Below are positions 29,418 to 36,303 of a stretch of 36,303 bases of DNA, one piece after another. The stretch is from a virus. The DNA is taken from positions 1 to 36,303 of IMG/VR virus record IMGVR_UViG_3300043427_001400; one strand, written 5' to 3'. The notes under the pieces were generated by a model. It was given only the letters and a program-made list of their open reading frames with translations, did no database searches and had not been told where the DNA came from. The translations under genes and the position numbers were made by a program. Position 1 is the first letter of the stretch, and every line of letters begins with the position of its first letter.

Positions 29418-29797
29418 ATCTTTCTCAACACACCAACTATTGTATTATCTAAAGCTATATCTGTGGTTAAAATTACATAGTTTTCTAAAAAGAAAAGTTT
29501 TTCTGGCATAAAATTTAAATATATCAAAAACGTCTTTAGTGCAGACCAATACTCTCTTTCTATTTTAAAAAACAAAAGATTTGTTATTTCTTGTGCAGAA
29601 AAAACATTATATAATATAATCAAATGATTAAGAATCAACCTCTCTTTTAGCTGATTGTGCTTCTTGTACTTAACAAGCAACCGTCTAATGTAACTAATTC
29701 TCTTTAAATCTTCATAAAAATCATCAATGTCTATGCATTGAGGATTTACATAGCTTTTCATGGCATACATTATATAATTTTTTTCAGTTAATTTCAT
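29414..29797 (-). CDS. Conserved T4-like phage hypothetical
   Basis: ATG 29797 gives 127 residues (a TTG three codons upstream is less likely). The pattern YAMKSYVNPQCIDIDDFYED, LKRISYIRRLLVKY, LKERLILNHLIILYNVFSAQ and LKTFLIYLNFMPEKLFFLE matches a conserved hypothetical of cyanophages and other marine T4-like phages. It is mostly helical with buried hydrophobics. Its stop overlaps the next start (ATGA-type), so the two are coupled. Function is unknown. Confidence 0.72.
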   Translation of the reverse strand: MKLTEKNYIMYAMKSYVNPQCIDIDDFYEDLKRISYIRRLLVKYKKHNQLKERLILNHLIILYNVFSAQEITNLLFFKIEREYWSALKTFLIYLNFMPEKLFFLENYVILTTDIALDNTIVGVLRKI

Positions 29798-29845
29798 TAT
29801 ATGCAAATTATAATAATGTATGCCAGTTGGCTCAAATAACTTTAA

Positions 29846-30604
29846 TTATGCCACAGTTAATGTTGCAGAATTAGATGTTACAGTAACGGCACCAAGAGTT
29901 GCTGAAACTACAACACGGTACTTATCACCATTATCAGCAAGAACTGTAGTGGCACCAGTTGTATAGCTGGCAGACGTAGCACCAGTTATATTTGTCCAAG
30001 TAGTTGTATCTGTTGCCTCTTGCTTCTGCCATTGATATGAAAGAACGCCGCTGTTTGTAGCTGAAGCAGTTACGCTGAATGTTGCGGTTGCTGGTGCAGT
30101 TACCGAAGCATTAGCTGGTTGTGCGCTAATTGTAATTACTGGAACATCAGGAAATGTTGATCCGTCAGCATCGCCAGTAATGAACTTTCCTGGAACGAGA
30201 GTCTCGGTTCTATTTCGAGTTACGCCACCCACATTAGAATATTGCTGATGTCTAACCCAACCAGGAGTAACTATACCTTTAGTTCTATTAGTTGTATTTT
30301 GAGATTCAGCAACACTAATTCCAAATACTTTATCAAGATCGTCTACTGGAATATAAGCTGGTTGCTCGTTTGCAGTTACAGTCAAACCGCTAGCCGAAGT
30401 TGCAGCATATGGTGTGGTTAAAGTTAAAGATGTATTACTTGCTATTGCGGCAATTCTATACTCTACACTAGCAATAACTAGAGTTTGTCCAGGTGCAAGT
30501 GCCGTAGTAAAAGCAGTACCAACGCCAGTTACAGTTGCGCTATTTTGAGTTACCGACACAGTGCCAGACACCGCTTTGGTATCATCATTACCCCATAATG
30601 CCAT
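29846..30604 (-). CDS. Virion decoration-type protein with C-terminal Ig-like domain
   Basis: The 252-residue product starts MALWGNDDTKAVSGTVSVTQ, an opening shared by structural proteins of marine T4-like phages. The first 80 residues repeat short beta strands (TVTGVGTAFTTALAPGQTLV; ASNTSLTLTTPYAATS). Residues 95-140 contain VAESQNTTNRTKGIVTPGWV and the following NVGGVTRNRTETLV. Residues 165-252 form an Ig-like domain: PATATFSVTASATNSGVLSY, QWQKQE, NGDKYRVVVSATLGAV, SNSATLTVA. Such Ig domains decorate capsids or tails and bind host surfaces weakly, as in T4 Hoc. AAGGAG precedes the ATG. Strong as a virion protein, less so for the exact role. Confidence 0.78.
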   Translation of the reverse strand: MALWGNDDTKAVSGTVSVTQNSATVTGVGTAFTTALAPGQTLVIASVEYRIAAIASNTSLTLTTPYAATSASGLTVTANEQPAYIPVDDLDKVFGISVAESQNTTNRTKGIVTPGWVRHQQYSNVGGVTRNRTETLVPGKFITGDADGSTFPDVPVITISAQPANASVTAPATATFSVTASATNSGVLSYQWQKQEATDTTTWTNITGATSASYTTGATTVLADNGDKYRVVVSATLGAVTVTSNSATLTVA

Positions 30605-30635
30605 AAAATTATCTCCTTATTCGTATTTAAATTTG

Positions 30636-31466
30636 TTACTCTCTTTCGATTTCCATTGCTAATTGAAGTGCCTTTTCAACTTCTTTATTGAAAAACGACA
30701 TTGGTTCAACTAAAGTTTTCAACTCACCTACAGTTTTAGCTGCTGGCATATCCATTGTGGGATATATTTTAATTCCATTATGTGTTGCATATTGAAGCAA
30801 TATGCGAAATTCTGCTCCGTTATCGACCGATGAAGTTTTTAATACATCGGCGTGTATTGGTTCGGCTTTCATTACACTACCTGCGGCTACCGCACCATTA
30901 GTGGCAACTTCATCTGGACGTATTGCAATGTTTTCTTTTATTTCTTCTTTTTCACTCTCAGAGCTTTCAATCTCTTCATTTGTAGATGTGCCTCTGGCCT
31001 GATTTACTGCGGCTATTGCCATTTTTATTTTATCTTCTTTAGATTTTCCAGCAAATCGAGGATTATCACTCTGCAAAAAGTCGTCTATGGCCCTTTTAGT
31101 TGCGCTTTCTTTAGAGCCCTTTTTTAAATTCAATACTTCATCCAATTCTTCTGAATCTTCGTCACTCTCAGAATTTTCTTCAAGGTCTTTTCTTGGCTCG
31201 CCACTAGAATTATAAAAAACCTCATCATTTGGCATATGGGTTTCCATTTTATATCCGCAAGAACATGCCTCATCTAAATGAACTTGAACCCAAGCACTCA
31301 AGGCTTTTCTGTCAAGCTCATTTAATTGCGACTCACGTTTAACTCCAAATCGCTGAAGTCCTAGCGCCATGTATTGCTCATATAGAGCAGAATATTGCTC
31401 AACGCTTTCGTCCAAAATATTCTTGGACGCTTCTATAAGGGACGCTGGAAGTTCTTTAAATGACAT
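30636..31466 (-). CDS. Hypothetical acidic protein
   Basis: The 276-residue protein begins with a helical domain: MSFKELPASLIEASKNILDE, YMALGLQRFGVKRESQLNEL, DRKALSAWVQVHLDEACSCG. This N-terminal segment resembles the short domain seen in some phage scaffold or virion proteins (LP.SL..A...). The middle is highly acidic and low complexity (SESDEDSEELDEVLNLKKGS), then KMAIAAVNQARG, and the C-terminus is helical again (AAKTVGELKTLVEPMSFFNK). It is preceded by TATAAATA at 31540-31533, so it is probably late. Function unknown. Confidence 0.6.
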   Translation of the reverse strand: MSFKELPASLIEASKNILDESVEQYSALYEQYMALGLQRFGVKRESQLNELDRKALSAWVQVHLDEACSCGYKMETHMPNDEVFYNSSGEPRKDLEENSESDEDSEELDEVLNLKKGSKESATKRAIDDFLQSDNPRFAGKSKEDKIKMAIAAVNQARGTSTNEEIESSESEKEEIKENIAIRPDEVATNGAVAAGSVMKAEPIHADVLKTSSVDNGAEFRILLQYATHNGIKIYPTMDMPAAKTVGELKTLVEPMSFFNKEVEKALQLAMEIERE

Positions 31467-31532
31467 GTTTACCCCTGATTAATACAATTGAAACTGACTA
31501 TTTTATAAAAAATACAATATATTATTTAGTTT

Positions 31533-31540
31533 TATTTATA
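31533..31540 (-). promoter_or_regulatory. T4-type late promoter
   Basis: Exact TATAAATA on the minus strand (31540-31533), 66 bp before the ATG at 31466, in an AT-rich gap. Confidence 0.65.
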
Positions 31541-31545
31541 TAAAT

Positions 31546-31734
31546 TTATTCTTTCTTATTCTTATAATCAGTTTCATAAAAGCCGGTTCCATTAAACTTT
31601 GGGGCAGACGGAACAGATAAAATCTTCTCAACACATTTACCGCAATTTGGACAAACTTTTATTTCTGAATCTTTTATCGCTTGAATAACCTCAAAGATGC
31701 CACATTTTTCGCAAACATATTCATACAGCGGCAT
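31546..31734 (-). CDS. FmdB-type zinc ribbon protein (second copy)
   Basis: This 62-residue protein begins MPLYEYVCEKCGIFEVIQAI, with CEKC and later CPNC pairs spaced as in the FmdB family, and KILSVPSAPKFNGTGFYETD, the standard ending pattern of that family. It is a shorter and more canonical version than the 14394-14654 protein, which suggests two independent acquisitions or old divergence. Function in phages is unknown. It lies 8 bp downstream of the next gene and is in the same late-gene region. Confidence 0.82.
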   Translation of the reverse strand: MPLYEYVCEKCGIFEVIQAIKDSEIKVCPNCGKCVEKILSVPSAPKFNGTGFYETDYKNKKE

Positions 31735-31742
31735 AAACTTAA

Positions 31743-32003
31743 TTATGCCTCCGAAGACTCATCATCTTTTGGTAGCTTTGCTATTAATGAATTTGTAACA
31801 ATAGCCACCGTATCTAACATCTGAGACCACTGAGCACTTAAAGAGCCAGGAACCCTATCAAAGTCACTTAGAAATTGGTGCACCTTTCGTAGTGCGCCAA
31901 TTTCTTGTTCAGGCAAAATAGCTTCAGGTTTAACAACAACATCAAGAACCTCGTCATTATTAGTCATCTCACCATCAGTCACAGTATCATTAACATTATT
32001 CAT
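31743..32003 (-). CDS. Hypothetical small protein
   Basis: 86 residues with an acidic N-terminus (NNVNDTVTDGEMTNNDEVLD), then a compact helical segment EIGALRKVHQFLSDFDRVPG and SLSAQWSQMLDTVAIVTNSL, ending in an acidic KDDESSEA tail. No family is recognised. It is placed between the nucleotidyltransferase/ParB-like gene (18 bp upstream) and the zinc ribbon gene (8 bp downstream), all minus strand. Confidence 0.6.
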   Translation of the reverse strand: MNNVNDTVTDGEMTNNDEVLDVVVKPEAILPEQEIGALRKVHQFLSDFDRVPGSLSAQWSQMLDTVAIVTNSLIAKLPKDDESSEA

Positions 32004-32021
32004 AATTTATTCCTTTATCAA

Positions 32022-33233
32022 TTAATTATCTAAAACTACACCCCTAGACTTCTTATCTTTTTCATATTCCATCTGTCGGGCTTTTTGTATTTCTGCAAAT
32101 TGTTTATCTCTAAGCTCTTGCCTTTCTTTCTTCTGTTTTTCTCTAGTTCGCCTAATTTCGGACTTTTTACGAAGTGCTCGTCTTTTTTTATAATAGCCAA
32201 GATCGGTTGCATACTGATCTTCGTTTATTGATTTATACGTGGTTTTTGGAAACTTTTTGGCAAAATCTATTATTCCCATCATAGGATAATCAATCTTATG
32301 AGCCTTGACTTTCATTTCGCCATTTATCGATTTTAAAGCATATAGTTGATGATGTCCGTCTAATATATGATTATCATTAGATACCATAAATGGCTTAACT
32401 TCTGATATGTTAGACTTAAAATCATCATGCTTAATCTTGACTTTATTAAGGTTAATTTCATTTTGAGTTGGCTTTAATTTAGAAATTTCCAACTCAGCCT
32501 CTTCAACCTTAACTCCGTTAGTCTTGAGAAAATTAATAAATTCTCCAATGTCAGATTTCTTTATTTGAGGCATCTGGGATCTAGGAATATTCAAAGAATC
32601 TGGAATTTGTTCTATTTGCTCTTCAAGAGAATCTAAAGAATTCATTCCTTCGGCCACTGCATCAAACAACTCTTTAACATATTTTTCAGATAGGCCAGAC
32701 ATTGCTCCAGATTTAAACTTTTCAAAATCTCCAAGTTCAGCAGATTCTCGCATCTGAGCAGTATTAATACCTTCAGCAAGTTCGGAATCAGGATCTTTTT
32801 CATAAGTTTCTACGACATTGAACGACTCTAAACTTAGAGATTCTCCCGACTTAACCTTTCCTCTAAAATTAATAATAGATTCATATAGCTTCTCATCAAC
32901 CTCTTCTGGCACAAGCATTACGACATCTGTATATCCTTCAGCCACCAGGTGTGCAATCGCATCTTCTACAGTCAAAACGTTTTCGGAATATATAAAACTT
33001 TCAGCCATATGTGGCATGGCCATTTTCAAATATTTTAACCTAGTATCTGCCGATAGAGGATTATCTTCCATCTCTCTAACTCCAGACACGAAAACATGCG
33101 GAGTTGCACCAAAATTTTTGGCTTCTGACATTAGGCGCTCTATCATTTTCTGATGATTTGCAGTTGGAGGATTAAATCTTCCCATCATCATTGCGGCAAC
33201 TTTTCTTTGCAATATTTCATTAAGTCTTTTCAT
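32022..33233 (-). CDS. Nucleotidyltransferase-ParB-like fusion protein
   Basis: The 403-residue protein has a cytidylyltransferase-like domain at residues 10-175: GRFNPPTANH (18-27, a divergent T/HxGH site), VSGVREMEDNPLSADTRLKY, TDVVMLVPEEVD, and GINTAQMR (165-172, equivalent of ISSTxxR). Residues 260-310 carry a ParB/sulfiredoxin-like core, KPFMVSNDNHILDGHHQLYA, with the D-G-H-H motif. The C-terminus (about 335-403) is strongly basic and helical (KKRRALRKKSEIRRTREKQK). Fusions of such nucleotidyltransferases are known in marine T4-like phages; the substrate is unknown, and the first His of the usual HxGH is Thr. AAGGAG precedes ATG 33233. Confidence 0.72.
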   Translation of the reverse strand: MKRLNEILQRKVAAMMMGRFNPPTANHQKMIERLMSEAKNFGATPHVFVSGVREMEDNPLSADTRLKYLKMAMPHMAESFIYSENVLTVEDAIAHLVAEGYTDVVMLVPEEVDEKLYESIINFRGKVKSGESLSLESFNVVETYEKDPDSELAEGINTAQMRESAELGDFEKFKSGAMSGLSEKYVKELFDAVAEGMNSLDSLEEQIEQIPDSLNIPRSQMPQIKKSDIGEFINFLKTNGVKVEEAELEISKLKPTQNEINLNKVKIKHDDFKSNISEVKPFMVSNDNHILDGHHQLYALKSINGEMKVKAHKIDYPMMGIIDFAKKFPKTTYKSINEDQYATDLGYYKKRRALRKKSEIRRTREKQKKERQELRDKQFAEIQKARQMEYEKDKKSRGVVLDN

Positions 33234-33245
33234 TTTAGTTTCTCC

Positions 33246-33500
33246 TTAATTTGCATATGCTATCTTTACGGCCCGCAGAGTTGTTGCCGAACCAAGTAGA
33301 GTATGTGTCGTATCTTTCTCTAATATTAAGTCTGCATTTCCAGCAACCATTATAGTTGCTACCGTAACGCCAGAATTTTGAATTGTAACAGTTCCAGAGG
33401 TTGCCGAATTATTAAAAATTCTAACAACATTTGCCAAACTTATGTTATCTCCGACGCTGGTGCTAAGAGCTACTTCTTGAGCCAATGGCTTTATTATCAT
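33246..33500 (-). CDS. Small virion-type beta protein
   Basis: The 84-residue product is a single beta-sandwich-like unit: MIIKPLAQEVALSTSVGDNI, VVRIFNNSATSGTVTIQNSG, ATIMVAGNADLILEKDTTHT and TLRAVKIAYAN. This is a frequent small protein family in marine T4-like phages (starting MIIRPL and ending VAY.N), usually encoded among structural genes. A CATAAATA late-like box lies 28 bp upstream. The precise virion location is unknown. Confidence 0.68.
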   Translation of the reverse strand: MIIKPLAQEVALSTSVGDNISLANVVRIFNNSATSGTVTIQNSGVTVATIMVAGNADLILEKDTTHTLLGSATTLRAVKIAYAN

Positions 33501-33516
33501 AGAGTTTCCGATTAAT

Positions 33517-33966
33517 TTAGTCTTTATTATTTATGATTTTTGATACTGATTTGGCAGACCACATCTTACAAGACCAATAATTGGCTTTCCATTTTGGTCC
33601 TGGGTTTGCACAATTATGTCTGGCTCTATAATTGGCCCTACGTTCGGGATCATCCCTTTTTATTTCCATGTTTGGATCTCCGAAACGAACCATGACAACA
33701 TTTCCTTTATCATTCTTAACATAAACGCCAAATTTTCTAGGACCACCTGGAGTTCTGAATGGCTTATTGAGGGTTACTTTTTTGCCCTCATATTCTGATG
33801 CCTCGTGTATCTCTTCTTCAAAGATTAAATCTTCTTCATTAATATCTTCTTCTTTTACGCAAGATCCTTTAGAATATGGCTCTTTACCCGGAACTGGCCT
33901 AAATCCTTTCCAACATCTTCCGGCCTCATCTAAAGATTCTAGTAACATGTCCTTAAAGCGTCTCAT
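33517..33966 (-). CDS. Conserved phage Cys-rich protein
   Basis: The 149-residue product has an N-terminal part with RCWKGFRPVPGKEPYSKGSC (a conserved CWKGY.PVPGKKPYSKGSC pattern). A second domain reads TLNKPFRTPGGPRKFGVYVK, NDKGNVVMVRFGDPNMEIKR, DDPERRANYRARHNCANPGP and KWKANYWSCKMWSA. The second domain is a widespread phage element found near capsid and packaging genes, with Cys/His residues that might bind metal. Its ATG overlaps the thermonuclease stop by one base. A TATAAATA lies inside the thermonuclease gene, 53 bp upstream. Confidence 0.72.
   Translation of the reverse strand: MRRFKDMLLESLDEAGRCWKGFRPVPGKEPYSKGSCVKEEDINEEDLIFEEEIHEASEYEGKKVTLNKPFRTPGGPRKFGVYVKNDKGNVVMVRFGDPNMEIKRDDPERRANYRARHNCANPGPKWKANYWSCKMWSAKSVSKIINNKD
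33528..33535 (-). promoter_or_regulatory. Possible late promoter variant (CATAAATA)
   Basis: CATAAATA on the minus strand (33535-33528), 27 bp before the ATG at 33500, overlapping the end of the 33517-33966 coding region. Confidence 0.45.
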
Positions 33967-34307
33967 TATTTTTTTCCTCCGTAATATTCTTTGGCGAAAC
34001 CTTCGGCTAGTAGCAATTTATTTATATTTACGCCATCATGTATTATCTCGGCGAGATATCTGCCATATTTATCACTTGATTTATGAGTTTTTACAGTTAC
34101 TATTTTTCCTTCAATCAAATCTGTCAACTTTTTGGTGGCCAGATTTGCTAATTGCCGTTCGCTGACATCTTTAGATTTAAGCTCTGGCGTATCTATGCCA
34201 TACAATCTAAGTCTAATTATATGTTGAATGTGAAACCCAAGGTCAATTGAAACATCCAGAGTATCTCCGTCTATAATTTCATGCACTCTGGCAAAATATT
34301 CAAACAT
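33966..34307 (-). CDS. Thermonuclease (staphylococcal nuclease homologue)
   Basis: The 113-residue product is a compact SNase/TNase domain: ARVHEIIDGDTLDVSIDLGF with the calcium-binding Asp residues, IRLRLYGIDTPE with Arg34 and Glu42 (Arg35 and Glu43 of the Staphylococcus enzyme, same 8-residue spacing), and DKYGRYLAEI with Arg83 (Arg87). The catalytic triad is intact. No signal peptide is seen, so it would act in the cytoplasm or be carried in the virion, perhaps to degrade host DNA or recycle nucleotides. Exact TATAAATA lies 29 bp before the ATG, so it is probably a late gene. Confidence 0.9.
   Translation of the reverse strand: MFEYFARVHEIIDGDTLDVSIDLGFHIQHIIRLRLYGIDTPELKSKDVSERQLANLATKKLTDLIEGKIVTVKTHKSSDKYGRYLAEIIHDGVNINKLLLAEGFAKEYYGGKK
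34019..34026 (-). promoter_or_regulatory. T4-type late promoter within the thermonuclease gene
   Basis: Exact TATAAATA on the minus strand (34026-34019), 52 bp before the ATG at 33966. It lies in coding sequence but at a fitting distance for the next gene. Confidence 0.5.
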
Positions 34308-34336
34308 ATACTGTACTATAAATTTTATACAGTAAC

Positions 34337-34344
34337 TATTTATA
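34337..34344 (-). promoter_or_regulatory. T4-type late promoter of the thermonuclease gene
   Basis: Exact TATAAATA on the minus strand (34344-34337), 29 bp before the ATG at 34307, in the 53-bp gap after gene 41. It separates the late nuclease cluster from the replication genes. Confidence 0.72.
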
Positions 34345-34360
34345 ATAAATCATTTATTTG

Positions 34361-35767
34361 CTACCACTCAAAATCATCGGCCTTTGACTCTGCGATTTTA
34401 GGTTTTGCAGACTGTAGTTTGTGAATTTCTCCGGTGGGCATTTTTTTGTATAAATCGGTATCTATAAGGTCATCTTGTGCCGATTTTTCTAAGTCAAACA
34501 AACGCATCTTTGATCTATCTATGCCAACGACAAATCGCCTAAGTTTAGAAACATCATTATATCTATTCTTAAGTTGTTTTACTAAAATTTGTCCGAGCTT
34601 ATCAAGCTCTTCAGATGTAGATAGCGCCAACATTAAGTCTGCGGTTGCCGGAAGACCAAATGACTCAGATGTATTCTCTAAGCCAATATCACTAGAAGTA
34701 TAGCCTTGTCTATTGGTTTGTGTTGCTGTCCAGATTGGCAAATTAAACTCTACTGCAAGCCCTCTAAGCTCTTCTGCAATACTTTTCACATATGTGTAAC
34801 TATTGGCGTTGCTGTTTGGTGAGATTCTTGAACTTATAGCAATATTTAGGTAATCGACAAATATAGCATCTGGAACAAACCCACTCTTTAAATTAAGCTC
34901 ATTTAACAATGACCTAAAGTGAGTTGTAGATGCAGATGCCGTCGGATACTCTTTTATTATTAGTCTGCCAACGGTCTTTGACTTTAATGATTTTATTCTT
35001 CTCTCATATAAATCTTTTGATATATTTGGCAGATCCTCTAGTGATATGTTTAAAAGATTTGCATCTATTCGCTCTGCTATTCTAGCCTCAGACATTTCTA
35101 AGGTTATATAAAGAACATTTTTGCCTCGCATGAAATAACTTGATGCGATATGGCACAATGCAAGAGATTTTCCTGTGGCAGTTCCGGCCATAAGCACATT
35201 CAACGTCTTTCTTGGAACACCATCTTTTGTTATTATGTTTAGACACTCAATATCAAATGGCAACTTCTCTTCTACTTTATGATAGAATTCATATCTTTCA
35301 TCGGTGTCTTCAAGATAGTTATGGCCCACATTAGGGTCAAAAGATACTGATAGAGCATCAGTAAGTATCTTAGGGATACTACCCTTACTTAACTTGCCCT
35401 TCTTATCATCGGCAATCTGTATGCTGTCCATCAAGGCAAGATATAGTGCCCTATCTTTGCACCAACTTTCGGTTTGCTCCAAAAGCCACTGCATATCAAC
35501 ATTAGATGGCTCTAGACAAAGAAGTATACTCTTCGCCGCAGTCTCTATGGTATCACCAAGCGAATCATCTTTAGATATTGAAATTAGTAGGGTTTCTACA
35601 GTTGGCAATTTATCATACTTTAGAATGAACTCTGAAATTTTTTCATATACTACTTTTTCAGATATTTCATTAAAGTATAGTGGTTTTATAAAAGGTAAAA
35701 CTCTTCGTGAGAAATCTTCATTAAAAATTAAATTTTTTAGAATTAAAATTTCTATTTTATCGTTCAT
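34361..35767 (-). CDS. 41: Replicative DNA helicase gp41 (DnaB-type)
   Basis: The 468-residue protein (T4 gp41: 475) has a helical N-terminal domain (LPTVETLLISISKDDS) and a RecA-fold ATPase: Walker A AGTATGKS at 194-201 in LNVLMAGTATGKSLALCHIA, then YITLEMSEARIAERIDANLL, FVDYLNIAIS (Walker B region), ATQTNRQGYTSSDIGLENTS and SESFGLPATADLMLAL. It unwinds DNA 5'-3' on the lagging strand and recruits gp61. The end is acidic (ESKADDFEW). It overlaps the upstream 119-residue gene by 11 bp. Its loader (gp59), primase (gp61) and gp32 are all in this window. Confidence 0.92.
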   Translation of the reverse strand: MNDKIEILILKNLIFNEDFSRRVLPFIKPLYFNEISEKVVYEKISEFILKYDKLPTVETLLISISKDDSLGDTIETAAKSILLCLEPSNVDMQWLLEQTESWCKDRALYLALMDSIQIADDKKGKLSKGSIPKILTDALSVSFDPNVGHNYLEDTDERYEFYHKVEEKLPFDIECLNIITKDGVPRKTLNVLMAGTATGKSLALCHIASSYFMRGKNVLYITLEMSEARIAERIDANLLNISLEDLPNISKDLYERRIKSLKSKTVGRLIIKEYPTASASTTHFRSLLNELNLKSGFVPDAIFVDYLNIAISSRISPNSNANSYTYVKSIAEELRGLAVEFNLPIWTATQTNRQGYTSSDIGLENTSESFGLPATADLMLALSTSEELDKLGQILVKQLKNRYNDVSKLRRFVVGIDRSKMRLFDLEKSAQDDLIDTDLYKKMPTGEIHKLQSAKPKIAESKADDFEW

Positions 35768-36116
35768 TTGTCTCTCTTGATAATTCTAGGTAAAGTTTTC
35801 CGTCTAAACTTTTTGTCTTATCGGAATTTTTCTCCAAAATATCAAAAAGTATGCCAAAGATCAAGTTTTCCATTTCTATTTGTTTGTCATCGGGAAACGT
35901 AATTCCCTTTAATCTATCAGGAACATAGATAATGTCTATCTGATATTTGAACTTTGAATTTGGATCATTTTCACCGGTGCTCTGCACACCAAATTCACCA
36001 TACGAATATATAATCTCATGAAACGGAGCACACGGTTTCTGCAATGCCACACACCACTTCTTTGGATCATTTGGATCAAAGATTATTCGATAGTAATCTG
36101 ATATATTATTTTTCAT
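35757..36116 (-). CDS. Conserved small protein upstream of gene 41
   Basis: A 119-residue protein with DYYRIIFDPNDPKKWCVALQ, FHEIIYSYGEFGVQS, KYQIDIIYVPDRLKGITFPD and MENLIFGILFDILEKN. It resembles the small conserved gene often found between uvsX and 41 in marine T4-like phages; no function is known to me. The stop overlaps the gene 41 start by 11 bp, which suggests coupled translation. The W-C-V-A-L strand and a long C-terminal helix suggest an alpha/beta fold. Confidence 0.65.
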   Translation of the reverse strand: MKNNISDYYRIIFDPNDPKKWCVALQKPCAPFHEIIYSYGEFGVQSTGENDPNSKFKYQIDIIYVPDRLKGITFPDDKQIEMENLIFGILFDILEKNSDKTKSLDGKLYLELSRETNER

Positions 36117-36213
36117 CTAGTGCACATTTTATTATAAATAAAGAAAATTGCGAGAAGCATGGAAAAGAAGAAAAGAGAAAAGTTCAAAGTAAACTTTCCT
36201 CTTTTTCATATCA

Positions 36214-36303
36214 CTACTCGCTCAAAATTTCCTCAACAATATCTTCAGTGCTTAATGATGCTCCATAACAATATTCTTTCTGTGCAGCTTCATCAATTCT
36301 ATC
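36214..36303 (-). CDS. C-terminal end of an upstream gene (UvsX possible)
   Basis: Only the last 29 residues are in the window: DRIDEAAQKEYCYGASLSTE, then DIVEEILSE and a TAG stop at 36216-36214. The codon pattern and acidic helical end look like a real protein. In T4-like phages the recombinase gene uvsX usually lies just upstream of this small gene and gene 41, and T4 UvsX has a comparable helix near its end (DAIKRAYQLGAIDSNEI), so UvsX is the best guess. This is inference from synteny only. Confidence 0.45.
   Translation of the reverse strand, partial: DRIDEAAQKEYCYGASLSTEDIVEEILSE

Noticed and set aside
36133-36303. Plus-strand TATAAATA (36133-36140) with an ORF from ATG 36160
   Set aside because: The minus strand carries a better coding frame ending at 36214 that continues the operon; the plus ORF is Lys-rich, then unlike protein, and antisense to it.
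1-36303. tRNA genes and CRISPR arrays
   Set aside because: Apart from the tRNA-like ends of the tmRNA, no cloverleaf with anticodon arm was recognised, and no regularly spaced direct repeats were seen. This was by eye; tRNAscan-SE would settle the tRNA part.
1-36303. Insertion sequences, integrase or attachment sites
   Set aside because: No transposase, integrase or terminal repeats were recognised; gene content is that of a strictly lytic T4-like phage.

Overview
The window is a contiguous piece of an AT-rich, T4-like contractile-tailed phage (myovirus) genome, most likely from a phage of an aquatic Gram-negative bacterium. Support comes from T4-type baseplate proteins (gp53, gp48, gp26, a gp27-like protein), the replication set gp32/gp59/gp41/gp61/RNase H, the late-transcription co-activator gp33, T4-type late promoters (TATAAATA) and many small proteins of kinds known from marine T4-like phages. 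A spanin pair points to a Gram-negative host. No photosynthesis genes are seen, so a cyanobacterial host is not indicated. Family assignments rest on reading the protein sequences; no database search was run.

Layout. 1-2396 (minus): baseplate genes. 2399-7673 (plus): head completion nuclease, gp2-like protein, tail-tube-fold protein, gp26, a 57-codon ORF in the -1 frame, and a tape-measure/transglycosylase protein. A hairpin terminator at 7681-7702 separates this from a long minus-strand block. 8647-7736 to 9582: gp32, gp59, gp33. 9675-10052: small heat shock protein. 10126-10521: a plus-strand hypothetical. 10527-11617: small hypotheticals with an unexplained 264-bp gap. 11635-12033: a complete tmRNA gene. 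12081-15219: nucleotide metabolism (dATP/dGTP pyrophosphohydrolase-like, ThyX), PhoH and small proteins. 15310-15540: an isolated plus-strand gene. 15541-20475: AT-hook protein, RNase H, ExoI-like exonuclease, RuvC-like resolvase. 20494-23724: MT-A70 methylase, NrdA, NrdB. 23904-28620: secreted protein, primase, spanins and tail fibre. 28627-34307: small virion or accessory proteins and a nuclease. 34361-36303: gp41 helicase, a conserved small gene and the end of another gene.

How it works together. Strong sigma70-like promoters (TTGACA-N17-TATTAT type) precede gp32, Hsp20 and the tmRNA, and TATAAATA motifs precede several small virion-type or accessory genes. This suggests host-polymerase early/middle and gp55/gp33-dependent late control. 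NrdAB, ThyX and the pyrophosphohydrolase supply and tune dNTPs for the gp41/gp61/gp59/gp32 replisome.

Two observations stand out. (1) A one-piece tmRNA at 11635-12033 on the minus strand has a G3-U70 alanine identity pair, encoded CCA and a tag reading ANFDSFDYALAA. (2) A textbook -1 frameshift signal lies at the end of gene 26: slippery T TTT TTA, a 5-nt spacer and a 15-bp imperfect stem. It would fuse gp26 to the 57-codon ORF directly upstream of the tape-measure gene, the layout of lambda G/GT-type tail assembly chaperones.
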